Assembly (NCBI RefSeq): GCF_000633255.1 | Contig: NZ_AYMJ01000031.1 | Span: 186,001-250,000, forward strand | Reading direction: 5' to 3' | Origin: Pseudomonas sp. H1h | GTDB lineage: Bacteria; Pseudomonadota; Gammaproteobacteria; Pseudomonadales; Pseudomonadaceae | DNA: 64,000 nucleotides | Shown: positions 51,516 through 58,546 of the stretch, piece by piece | Position numbering within the stretch: position 1 is the first letter of the stretch | Layout: each line of letters opens with the position of its first letter | Translations under genes and position numbers: made by a program | Notes under the pieces: model-generated | What the model was told of the DNA's origin: nothing | Seen by the model: only the letters and a program-made list of their open reading frames with translations | Database searches by the model: none

Positions 51516-51704
51516 ATGCTGATTCTGACTCGTCGGTGCGCAGAAAGCCTGATTATCGGTGATGGCGAAATCACCGTGACCGTGCTCGGCGTTAAAGGAA
51601 ATCAAGTGCGTATCGGCGTCAACGCCCCGAAAGAGGTTGCCGTGCACCGTGAGGAAATTTACCTGCGTATAAAGAAAGAGAAGGACGAAGAACCAAGCCA
51701 TTAA
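51516..51704 (+). CDS. csrA: Carbon storage regulator / post-transcriptional regulator RsmA
   Basis: 62 residues and the full CsrA signature: MLILTRRCAESLIIGDGEITVTVLGVKGNQVRIGVNAPKEVAVHREEIY. It binds GGA motifs in mRNA leaders, is countered by small RNAs RsmX/Y/Z, and controls secondary metabolism and biofilm in pseudomonads. The ATG follows GAGGAGAAAGGT. It precedes the tRNA cluster, as in P. aeruginosa rsmA. Confidence 0.97.
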   Translation: MLILTRRCAESLIIGDGEITVTVLGVKGNQVRIGVNAPKEVAVHREEIYLRIKKEKDEEPSH

Positions 51705-51723
51705 TTTTTATCGATTTTTATGT

Positions 51724-51752
51724 TTGCAAACGGGGAAAAGGTTGGTTAAGAT
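51724..51752 (+). promoter_or_regulatory. Promoter of tRNA-Ser
   Basis: TTGCAA (51724-51729), 17 bases, TAAGAT (51747-51752), followed by a GC-rich discriminator (ACGCCCCG), typical of stringently controlled tRNA promoters. Confidence 0.6.
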
Positions 51753-51766
51753 ACGCCCCGTGTTGC

Positions 51767-51857
51767 GGAGAGCTGGCCGAGTGGCCGAAGGCGCTCCCCT
51801 GCTAAGGGAGTACACCTCAAAAGGGTGTCGGGGGTTCGAATCCCCCGTTCTCCGCCA
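51767..51857 (+). tRNA. tRNA-Ser(GCT)
   Basis: 91 bases including CCA. The acceptor GGAGAGC pairs with GTTCTCC. The anticodon loop in CCCCTGCTAAGGGG reads GCT. A long variable arm (TACACCTCAAAAGGGTGTC) and the TTCGAAT T-loop are present. Confidence 0.97.
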
Positions 51858-51922
51858 TTATTTGCTTAGTACGTTGTAATCTGGCTTTTTCTGTAAGTTG
51901 TTGAATTTATTAGAAAAAGTGG

Positions 51923-51950
51923 TTGGAATAGAGATTAGACGGGCTATAAT
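51923..51950 (+). promoter_or_regulatory. Promoter of the tRNA-Arg array
   Basis: TTGGAA (51923-51928), 16 bases, perfect TATAAT (51945-51950), then the GC-rich discriminator GCGGCGC. It is the only strong promoter seen ahead of the three tRNA-Arg copies. Confidence 0.65.
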
Positions 51951-51964
51951 GCGGCGCAACAAAT

Positions 51965-52041
51965 GCACTCGTAGCTCAGCTGGATAGAGTACTCGGCTAC
52001 GAACCGAGCGGTCACAGGTTCGAATCCTGTCGAGTGCACCA
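51965..52041 (+). tRNA. tRNA-Arg(ACG), copy 1
   Basis: 77 bases with encoded CCA. The acceptor GCACTCG pairs with CGAGTGC, and the anticodon loop CTACGAA gives ACG (read as ICG after editing). Confidence 0.97.
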
Positions 52042-52112
52042 TTTAAGAGTTGTTTATAGCAATATAAAGAACTCGGCTTCAGCCAGTTGTGGTCTGGTTT
52101 AAAAACACAAAT

Positions 52113-52189
52113 GCACTCGTAGCTCAGCTGGATAGAGTACTCGGCTACGAACCGAGCGGTCACAGGTTCGAATCCTGTCGAGTGCACCA
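52113..52189 (+). tRNA. tRNA-Arg(ACG), copy 2
   Basis: Identical to copy 1 through all 77 bases, 148 bases downstream. The spacer between copies is nearly identical to the next spacer. Confidence 0.97.
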
Positions 52190-52261
52190 TTTTAGAGTTG
52201 TTTATAGCGATATAAAGAACTTGGCTTCAGCCAGTTGTGGTCTGGTCTAAAAACACAAAAT

Positions 52262-52338
52262 GCACTCGTAGCTCAGCTGGATAGAGTACTCGGCTACGAA
52301 CCGAGCGGTCACAGGTTCGAATCCTGTCGAGTGCACCA
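52262..52338 (+). tRNA. tRNA-Arg(ACG), copy 3
   Basis: Third identical copy, 149 bases after copy 2. A strong terminator follows within seven bases. Confidence 0.97.
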
Positions 52339-52344
52339 TATACC

Positions 52345-52373
52345 AAAAAGCCCGCGTTTAACGCGGGCTTTTT
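52345..52373. terminator. Bidirectional terminator after tRNA-Arg array
   Basis: AAAAAGCCCGCG-TTTAA-CGCGGGCTTTTT: a perfect stem flanked by five A and five T. It ends the tRNA operon, and also contains the last codons and the stop of the convergent gene 52358-52876. Confidence 0.92.
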
Positions 52374-52876
52374 GCTGTCTGCGATTTGGCTTTTCCTTTC
52401 ACGCATCCCTTCTCGTCAAAATCGACTTGAGCACTGCGGCCTCGTTTCAGGTCGTATCGATAGCTCGTTGTCGATGTCCGAATATTCACCTTGTCTGGTT
52501 TGCCGAGCGCGCTTTCGACATCCTGTTGGCTCATGCCGGCAATGACGCGTTGATTGATGATTGCTTCACGGCGTTGCCGGGCATCGATCAGGTTGCCGCA
52601 TTTGTCCTGCATGCGACCAACTATGCCTGGCTCTCGGCCCCTGGTTTTCATACCGGATGTTTCTTCGTGGTCGTGCTCCGGCATGATCGCCACGACAGAT
52701 CCGGGCGAGTAGGGGTGAACTTGCTGTACCGAAAGCTGTTCATCGCTCGCGCAACTCAGACTGGTGAAGGTGATGCGGCCACCGGGTGCCTCGCATCGAT
52801 GCAGGGTGGTGGCGGCCCCGGCGGGCGGCAGGCAGAGCAGGGTGATGAGTAAAAAGCCGGTTGTTGTAGAGTGCAT
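52358..52876 (-). CDS. Exported small protein with SmpA/BamE-like C-terminus (hypothetical)
   Basis: 172 residues. A signal peptide (FLLITLLCLPPAGAA) is followed by a short DUF4124-like Cys-containing region (TTLHRCEAPGGRITFTSLSCASDEQ). The C-terminal part, INQRVIAGMSQQDVESALGKPDKVNIRT, has the G-M-x3-D-V-x2-x-L-G-x-P pattern of SmpA/OmlA-like repeats. Function is unknown. AAGGAGGACG precedes ATG 52876. The final Lys-Ser-Pro-Arg codons and TAA lie inside the terminator hairpin. Confidence 0.8.
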   Translation of the reverse strand: MHSTTTGFLLITLLCLPPAGAATTLHRCEAPGGRITFTSLSCASDEQLSVQQVHPYSPGSVVAIMPEHDHEETSGMKTRGREPGIVGRMQDKCGNLIDARQRREAIINQRVIAGMSQQDVESALGKPDKVNIRTSTTSYRYDLKRGRSAQVDFDEKGCVKGKAKSQTAKSPR

Positions 52877-53068
52877 TCGACGTCCTCCTTGACGGTCTAC
52901 GCTCAAGGGTAGTCGCTACATTTTTCAGTGGCGGTGTGTTTTCTTTTCAGGATGAGTCGTCGCATTTGCAAGGATCAGGACAGCGCTCAGGTTTGTTTCG
53001 CAAGCGCTTGTTTCGGCCGCGATTTTTTAACGTTTAAAACCGTCAGGCGGTGTATCATTGCGCCCGTC

Positions 53069-53084
53069 AGCCCCGCCGGGGCTT
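53069..53084. other. Short palindrome in mgtE leader
   Basis: AGCCCCG-CCGGGGCT forms a tight hairpin about 115 bases before the mgtE start. No T-run follows. It may be part of the mgtE leader; no known riboswitch was recognised. Confidence 0.4.
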
Positions 53085-53197
53085 GTGGAAAACCTCCATG
53101 GACTTACCCAGTAGTTATTCAGTAGCCCGTTTTACCAATCATGAATTGACTGATTGATCCTTCCGGCGTGCCCCGCTGCTGGGAGTGGAGTTCGCCT

Positions 53198-54640
53198 ATG
53201 TCCGAAATCGAAGTAAAGAAAACACAGGAAAGCCTGCAGGATCGCCTGGCTCAGGTCGTTGAGCTGCTGCAGCGCCAGAAGGTCGTCGAAGACCTGACTC
53301 ATCGCCAGGAAGGCGCGCACCAAGACCGGGTCGAGAACCTGGTTCACCGGCAGAACCTTGTCGAGCTGCAACGCAAACTCGATGATCTGCACTCCGCCGA
53401 CGTTGCCTACATCCTTGAAGCCCTGCCGCTGGACGATCGTCTGACGCTCTGGCAACTGGTCAAGGCTGATCGCGACGGCGACATTCTTCTCGAAGTATCC
53501 GATTCCGTTCGTGAAACGCTGATCGCCGACATGGACGATCACGAACTCCTGGCTGCCGCCAAGGACATGGACGCCGACGAACTTGCTGACCTGGCTTCCG
53601 AGCTGCCGCGAGACGTCGTCCATGAGCTGATGGAGACGCTCGACCAGCAGCAACGCGAGCGCGTGCGTTCGGCCCTGTCCTATGACGAGGAGCAGGTCGG
53701 TGCGCTGATGGACTTCGAGATGGTGACCATCCGTGAGGATGTCAGCCTCGAAGTGGTTCTGCGGTACCTGCGTCGTCTCAAAGAGCTGCCGGGCCATACC
53801 GACAAACTGTTTGTGGTCGATTACGACGGCGTGCTCAAGGGCGTGCTGCCGATCAAGCGTCTGCTGGTCAATGACCCGGAGAAGCAGGTGGCTGAAGTCA
53901 TGGCCAGCGATCCAGTGAGTTTTCACCCGGACGAAGACGCCTATGACGCTGCTCAAGCGTTCGAACGTTACGACTTGATCTCGGCCCCGGTGGTCGACAA
54001 GAACGGCAAACTGATCGGTCGTCTGACCATCGATGAAATGGTCGACCTGATTCGTGAGGAGAGCGAAAGCGAAGTCCTTAACATGGCCGGTCTGCGCGAA
54101 GAGGAAGACATCTTCGCCTCGGTGTGGAAATCCCTGCGCAACCGTTGGGCGTGGCTGGCAATCAACCTGATCACCGCGTTTGTCGCGTCGCGGGTGATTG
54201 GCCTGTTCGAAGGTTCGATCGAGAAGCTGGTGGCGCTCGCGGCGCTGATGCCGATTGTGGCGGGTATCGGCGGTAACTCCGGTAATCAGACGATCACCAT
54301 GATCGTGCGCGCCATGGCGCTCGACCAGGTCAGCACTGGCAACACTTCGCGCCTGATGCGCAAAGAGCTGGCGGTAGCGTTGATCAACGGTCTGGTTTGG
54401 GGTGGGGTGATCGGCGTGGTCGCCTATTTGCTTTACGGCAGCTGGTCACTGGGAGTGGTGATGACGGCGGCGATGACCCTCAATCTGTTGCTTGCGGCGC
54501 TGATGGGGGTGTTGATCCCGATGACGCTGGCCAAGATGGGTCGCGACCCGGCGATGGGTGCCAGTGTGATGATTACGGCCATGACCGACAGCGGCGGCTT
54601 CTTCATCTTCCTGGGGTTGGCGACAATCTTCCTGCTCTAA
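53198..54640 (+). CDS. mgtE: Magnesium transporter MgtE
   Basis: 480 residues. Order: cytosolic MgtE N-domain with superhelical repeats (about 30-150), two CBS domains (VRDVSLEVVLRYLRR-like segment, then DPVSFHPDEDAYDAAQAFERYDLISAPVVDKNGKLIGRLTID), a plug helix, and the five-helix membrane domain with the signature AALMPIVAGIGGNSGNQTITMIVRAMAL. It is a Mg-gated channel/transporter of the inner membrane. ATG 53198 follows GGGAGTGGAG. A terminator follows. Confidence 0.95.
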   Translation: MSEIEVKKTQESLQDRLAQVVELLQRQKVVEDLTHRQEGAHQDRVENLVHRQNLVELQRKLDDLHSADVAYILEALPLDDRLTLWQLVKADRDGDILLEVSDSVRETLIADMDDHELLAAAKDMDADELADLASELPRDVVHELMETLDQQQRERVRSALSYDEEQVGALMDFEMVTIREDVSLEVVLRYLRRLKELPGHTDKLFVVDYDGVLKGVLPIKRLLVNDPEKQVAEVMASDPVSFHPDEDAYDAAQAFERYDLISAPVVDKNGKLIGRLTIDEMVDLIREESESEVLNMAGLREEEDIFASVWKSLRNRWAWLAINLITAFVASRVIGLFEGSIEKLVALAALMPIVAGIGGNSGNQTITMIVRAMALDQVSTGNTSRLMRKELAVALINGLVWGGVIGVVAYLLYGSWSLGVVMTAAMTLNLLLAALMGVLIPMTLAKMGRDPAMGASVMITAMTDSGGFFIFLGLATIFLL

Positions 54641-54652
54641 CCGGCCGCAAAC

Positions 54653-54684
54653 AAAAAGCCCGCCAATATGGCGGGCTTTTTTGT
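54653..54684. terminator. Terminator after mgtE
   Basis: AAAAAGCCCGCC-AATAT-GGCGGGCTTTTTT: strong bidirectional stem. Confidence 0.92.
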
Positions 54685-54779
54685 GCCTGTTCCATGCCTG
54701 ATCAGTAACCGGTGGCGAGGGGATAAGTCCCCTCGCCATGAATGCATTGCCAGGCGGCTAACGGGTCAAATCACGGGCA

Positions 54780-54804
54780 AAAAAAAGCCAGCAATCATGC
54801 TGGC
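54780..54804. terminator. Terminator after amrZ
   Basis: GCCAGC-AATCAT-GCTGGC with eight A on its left side, which is a T-run for the minus-strand amrZ transcript. Confidence 0.8.
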
Positions 54805-54823
54805 TTGAGATGTTCGGTGTGGC

Positions 54824-55150
54824 TCAGGACGCGTCTGCGGCCATCTCGGCGTCGTGAGCGATCAGCGAGACCAGAGCGTTCTGTTGGCGGTGAGACAGCT
54901 GACGGAAGCGTTGCAGCAGCTCGCGCTCGTGCAATGACAGCTCCGGACTGTCCAGGCGCATGCTCAACTCTTCGCCCAGTGCACCTTCCTGAATAAGACT
55001 CTGCTCAAGGCGCGCAATGATCTCGGAGTTCATGCTGCGATGATGATTGCGAGCCACCTCGGCAATGCGTTCACGCATTCCGTCTGGCAGACGTACGACG
55101 AACTTGTCAGCCGTACGGCTGGAATAAATTGCCTGTTTCAATGGGCGCAT
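54824..55150 (-). CDS. amrZ: Ribbon-helix-helix regulator AmrZ (AlgZ)
   Basis: 108 residues with an Arc-type ribbon-helix-helix domain: SSRTADKFVVRLPDGMRERIAEVARNHHRSMNSEIIARLEQSL. The tail is LDSPELSLHERELLQRFRQLSHRQQNALVSLIAHDAE. This is AmrZ, which controls alginate, motility (fleQ), c-di-GMP and biofilm genes in pseudomonads and represses its own promoter. The ATG lacks a good ribosome site. The 389-bp region to 55539 holds its control region and no other gene that I can support. Confidence 0.95.
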   Translation of the reverse strand: MRPLKQAIYSSRTADKFVVRLPDGMRERIAEVARNHHRSMNSEIIARLEQSLIQEGALGEELSMRLDSPELSLHERELLQRFRQLSHRQQNALVSLIAHDAEMAADAS

Positions 55151-55539
55151 ATATTTAACCGGTTAGTTCAGGGGAGCGGTTCTCGGGATTGGCCGCAGGA
55201 TGTGTGGTAGGACAAGCATCCGCGCCAAATGGTTCAACCTGAATTGTTAAGAGGCCCGCATCATGCCTCAAAATTGCCAGATCATTGGCGTCAATTCTGT
55301 GACAAATATTGAGCTGGGTAAAGGCGTAATGCCAGCACCAATTATCAGAAATGCGGACTGGTTTGAAAACTTTGCCTCTGCCCGTATCACTGCCCGCTTC
55401 CTGGTGCACATCTGTTGATGTCGTGAGACCTCAGAACGTGCATGCTATGCGGCTTTCAATCCTTGTTCCTTGCCTGTACAGGATAGTGGCAATTTGCCGA
55501 TTTACTAGGGGCAAACACCCGTTGGAGGGCGTTTTCAGG
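55151..55539. other. Control region between amrZ and phnN-like gene
   Basis: The two genes are divergent. No coding frame looks real and no RNA was recognised; AmrZ autorepression sites would be expected here but I could not define them with confidence. Confidence 0.5.
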
Positions 55540-56109
55540 ATGGATGGCAGGCTTATTTATCTGATGGGGCCTTCCGGTTCAGGCAAGGACAGCCTGATCG
55601 AGGCTGCGCGTGAGCCATTGCGGGCGATGAGCTGCGAAATCATCCGTCGGGTGATTACCCGATCAGCGGAATCGGTCGGTGAAGACGCCGTCGGCGTGAC
55701 GCCCGAAGAGTTCGATCGACGTCAGCGCGCAGGCGATTTTGCCTTGGCCTGGCACGCCAATGGTCTGGCCTATGGTATTCCGATAGAAATCGACGAATGG
55801 TTGAACGCCGGACGCCATGTGCTGGTGAACGGTTCGCGCGCCAATCTGCGTCAGGCGTTTGAACGCTACCCGACGCTGCTGCCAGTGCTATTGACGGTCA
55901 AGGATGAGGTCTTGCGTGAGCGCCTGCTCAGCCGTGGTCGAGAGACGCCTGAGCAGATCGACGCCAGGCTGGCGCGCAATGCGTTATTCAAGGACAGACG
56001 GTCAAGCGACTTGCCTGTGCACCTGATCGACAATTCGGGTGCGTTGGCTGACGCCGTCGACCAACTGCTCGCGTTGATCCGGCTCAGCGCAATACCGGAT
56101 CGAACTTGA
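55540..56109 (+). CDS. phnN: Ribose 1,5-bisphosphate phosphokinase PhnN
   Basis: 189 residues, a guanylate-kinase-like P-loop enzyme with Walker A GPSGSGKDS at residues 10-18. Also seen are RRVITRSAESVGEDAVGVTPEEFDRRQRAGDFALAWHANGLAYGIP and a Walker-like NGSRANL. It phosphorylates ribose 1,5-bisphosphate to PRPP, usually after C-P lyase. No phn genes are next to it, so here it is an orphan PRPP-making or salvage gene. ATG 55540 is the start by alignment to the P-loop; a GGAGGG lies slightly far upstream. Confidence 0.9.
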   Translation: MDGRLIYLMGPSGSGKDSLIEAAREPLRAMSCEIIRRVITRSAESVGEDAVGVTPEEFDRRQRAGDFALAWHANGLAYGIPIEIDEWLNAGRHVLVNGSRANLRQAFERYPTLLPVLLTVKDEVLRERLLSRGRETPEQIDARLARNALFKDRRSSDLPVHLIDNSGALADAVDQLLALIRLSAIPDRT

Positions 56110-56263
56110 TCTTGCGCCCAGCCACCAGCGCCAGCACAAACATCACCGCAAACACGCCGCAGCCAATCAGGGGCAGGGTGACTTCGGTTTCCTCGAACAG
56201 CGAAAAATGCACAACGCCACTCAATAAGGCGAGGATCAGAAATCCCGCGGCTGATCTGGACAT
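56084..56263 (-). CDS. Small two-segment membrane protein
   Basis: 59 residues. Two membrane segments (GFLILALLSGVVHFSLF and PLIGCGVFAVMFVLALVAG) are followed by a short basic tail (RKIKFDPVLR). Strong AGGAGT precedes the ATG. It is the second gene of a pair with 56284-56514; the 3' end overlaps the end of phnN on the other strand by 26 bases. Function is unknown. Confidence 0.75.
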   Translation of the reverse strand: MSRSAAGFLILALLSGVVHFSLFEETEVTLPLIGCGVFAVMFVLALVAGRKIKFDPVLR

Positions 56264-56283
56264 GCTGTACTCCTGAAGATATT

Positions 56284-56514
56284 TCAAAAAACCAGACGTT
56301 CGGTAGCGCGCGTCGGCAGTGACTGCTCGGGCGTACTGACCGCCTGTGCTGCGAAGTCGCCGTGATCGCTCAGCACCGCCCACTGCGGCGCTTTCTGCAC
56401 CTGCAAGTAATGCGGCATGCGCTGGGCTACCGGTTCAGCACCTTCGGGGACGAAATGAAAGCCCACCAACACTGCCAGAGCGATTGCGTTTGCAAGCAAG
56501 AGAGCGCTGTTCAT
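56284..56514 (-). CDS. Small exported or membrane-anchored protein
   Basis: 76 residues. An N-terminal hydrophobic segment (ALLLANAIALAVLVGFHFV) is followed by a polar tail with TERLVF at the end. GGAGT lies before ATG 56514. The gene for the 59-residue membrane protein follows 20 bases later, suggesting a two-gene operon. I do not recognise it. Confidence 0.7.
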   Translation of the reverse strand: MNSALLLANAIALAVLVGFHFVPEGAEPVAQRMPHYLQVQKAPQWAVLSDHGDFAAQAVSTPEQSLPTRATERLVF

Positions 56515-56808
56515 GAGTCCGACTCCGATTGTTCTGTTATACGAACAGACAAAGCAGCCGTCATGCCAACAGTCTAACCGCTGTGAAGTCCTTTAAAAAC
56601 AAGCATTTGGAAGGGTTTTTCAGCAGGTGCAGGTTGCAATCTGCAATGATGGCTTTTTGGGGTAGTGCAAAATGCACGGTAAATGTTCCCGCAGCCATGC
56701 AAGGCGCCTGCCTACACTTAAAAAGCCCAAGGACGACATGACAAATCAAGGGCTGGCCGTTAACATGCACGCCGTCCGTCGCTCCGTGTCCGGCCGTGAC
56801 AACTCAGT

Positions 56809-56885
56809 GTCTCAGTAGCTCAATTGGATAGAGCATCCCCCTCCTAAGGGGAAGGTTGGCAGTTCGAACCTGCCCTGGGACACCA
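56809..56885 (+). tRNA. tRNA-Arg(CCT)
   Basis: 77 bases with CCA. The acceptor GTCTCAG pairs with CTGGGAC. The anticodon loop in CCCCCTCCTAAGGGG gives CCT, and the T-loop TTCGAAC is present. It stands alone and could serve as an integration site for mobile elements, but none is visible here. Confidence 0.96.
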
Positions 56886-56911
56886 TCATTCAGAGCCTTG
56901 CAACAGCTCGC

Positions 56912-56950
56912 AAAAAAAGCCCCGTGCAGGATGACCTGCCGGGGCTTTTT
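56912..56950. terminator. Bidirectional terminator after tRNA-Arg(CCT)
   Basis: AAAAAAAGCCCCG-TGCAGG and CCTGC-CGGGGCTTTTT form a long stem with flanking A and T runs. It also ends the minus-strand gene at 56969. Confidence 0.9.
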
Positions 56951-56968
56951 CATGCTCGTATCAATGGC

Positions 56969-58336
56969 TCAGTTCGCTGCGCCATCGTCAGCCTTGCCAA
57001 TCGAGGTGCTGACCTCAGTCACATGTCGCCGCCCGTTGACCTCGTAACTGCGCCCGTCTGCATCAGCGTCCGGTTTGCGCAGTGCCAATTGTGCAAACAA
57101 ACCATGTTTTTCGTCGTAGCTGCCAAACCAGTCAACCAGTTTTCCGATGTAGCAGTCGCTACCGATAATCACCGGCAGGTCGAAAACGTCTTCCACTGAG
57201 TAATGCACCGGGCCGTAGCTGTAGTAATCGTTCTCGCCTGCGCCGGTTGCAGGAATCGGGCAAAGAGGCGTGCGCTGAGTGTCCACGCTACCGGCCTGCG
57301 CCTCGTTCGCTTTGGTGATTGCCCGATTGAGCGTAAGCCGCAGATCAGGCTCCAATTCGAAGGTACTGGTGCCGTCATCCTTGTGTTGAGTGGTGGGCAC
57401 ATTCAGGGAGTAGCTGTATCGCACCGTCACGGTGGGTACTTCACGATTGATCTTCAGCGGATTGAGCAAGTAGATGTGATCAGTGCCGTAGGCCCCGTTG
57501 CGGTAGGCAACGTAGATGTTGCCGCGAGCCTTGATCCAGTACGCCGATTGGTTGGCACCACGATCATTGGTGTAGAACAGCGCGCTTTCAGGCTCGGAGG
57601 ACCTTTTGATAAACCGGTCACCGTCTCGGCGCCAGGTTTCCACGTAGGTAAACATGCCGGTGCCACCAGCGTAGGTCTGGACGATCAGGTCTCGCTGCCC
57701 GTCGCCGTCCATGTCCAGCAACGAGTAGGAGGTTTGCCCGGTTTCTGCTGCCGCGTCGATGTCGCTGGCGGTCAATGCCTTCCATTCATCCGGTGTAACG
57801 TCTTTGGGGATCGTCGATGGAAAGTGCGTTTGCTCGCTGGGGTTGTCTTTGTCAGAGTCGCCTGAAAACGATGTCTCTCCAGAATTGATCACCAGTGAAG
57901 CCAGCACTCGTTCAACCGCCACCTCTCGATTGCCGCCCTCGCTGGCTGCCTGAATGCTGCGTTGCAGATCTTCCAGTACCTGTTTGTCGATGCCGGTAGG
58001 TCTGTGCGCCACGGCATCCATCTGTTGCGCCTGTAATAACTTCAGTCGGTCGCGATAACTTTGCTCAAGGCAAGCAACGTCCGCTTCGCACTGATTACGT
58101 GTCTTGAGCCACAACCGTTGTGTGCGTTTGAGTTCAGGTTGCCTTTCACCGGTGATCTTCATCAGTTCCCGATAAAGCGCACCCATTTGCGCATCCTGCT
58201 CATACAACCCTTTGTCCGCACAAACAGCCTTCTCCACCGCACTTGCCGCTTTCGCACAATCCATTCCAGCCGCCATCGCCTGCTGGAAAAACAGCAGCGC
58301 ACAGGCGGACACGATGCAACGTCCTTTGATGTACAC
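56969..58336 (-). CDS. Exported LprI-like (DUF1311) protein with long C-terminal domain
   Basis: 455 residues. A signal peptide (CIVSACALLFFQQAMAA) is followed by an LprI/DUF1311 domain with paired Cys: GMDCAKAASAVEKAVCADKGLYEQDAQMGALYRELMK and WLKTRNQCEADVACLEQSYRDRLKLL. LprI-type proteins inhibit lysozyme in some species. The C-terminal 300 residues contain an EF-hand-like acidic loop (LDMDGDGQRDLIVQTY) and a beta-rich region not seen in plain LprI proteins. The periplasmic location is firm; function is inferred weakly. Confidence 0.82.
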   Translation of the reverse strand: MYIKGRCIVSACALLFFQQAMAAGMDCAKAASAVEKAVCADKGLYEQDAQMGALYRELMKITGERQPELKRTQRLWLKTRNQCEADVACLEQSYRDRLKLLQAQQMDAVAHRPTGIDKQVLEDLQRSIQAASEGGNREVAVERVLASLVINSGETSFSGDSDKDNPSEQTHFPSTIPKDVTPDEWKALTASDIDAAAETGQTSYSLLDMDGDGQRDLIVQTYAGGTGMFTYVETWRRDGDRFIKRSSEPESALFYTNDRGANQSAYWIKARGNIYVAYRNGAYGTDHIYLLNPLKINREVPTVTVRYSYSLNVPTTQHKDDGTSTFELEPDLRLTLNRAITKANEAQAGSVDTQRTPLCPIPATGAGENDYYSYGPVHYSVEDVFDLPVIIGSDCYIGKLVDWFGSYDEKHGLFAQLALRKPDADADGRSYEVNGRRHVTEVSTSIGKADDGAAN

Positions 58337-58546
58337 GAGATAAACCTTGTAGTGGAAAGGTAGGAAGTCGCGCAGGGTAATCGCTGTGCAAGGAATCTTG
58401 AAGTGCCCGCTTCAGGGAACGTCACTTGTGGCCGATAACCCACTCGGTGACTTAAAAGTCGCGCGAAATCGCTTGATAGCATTTGGCCGGCAACTATCAT
58501 CTGCGCGCCTGAAATTGCCCTCACTTCAATTGCCTGGAAATCCTCG

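Larger units (their letters stand above)
51965..52338 (+). repeat. Tandem 148/149-bp duplication of tRNA-Arg plus spacer
   Basis: Spacers 52042-52112 and 52190-52261 share GAGTTGTTTATAGC, GGCTTCAGCCAGTTGTGGTC and AAAAACACAA, with only a few substitutions and one inserted base. The array therefore arose by recent tandem duplication of the whole unit. Confidence 0.9.

Noticed and set aside
53000..53197. Magnesium riboswitch in front of mgtE
   Set aside because: Only a short palindrome at 53069-53084 is visible; the conserved segments of the known M-box are absent.
56809..56885. Possible integration site of a genomic island at tRNA-Arg(CCT)
   Set aside because: No integrase and no direct repeat of the tRNA 3' end were seen nearby.
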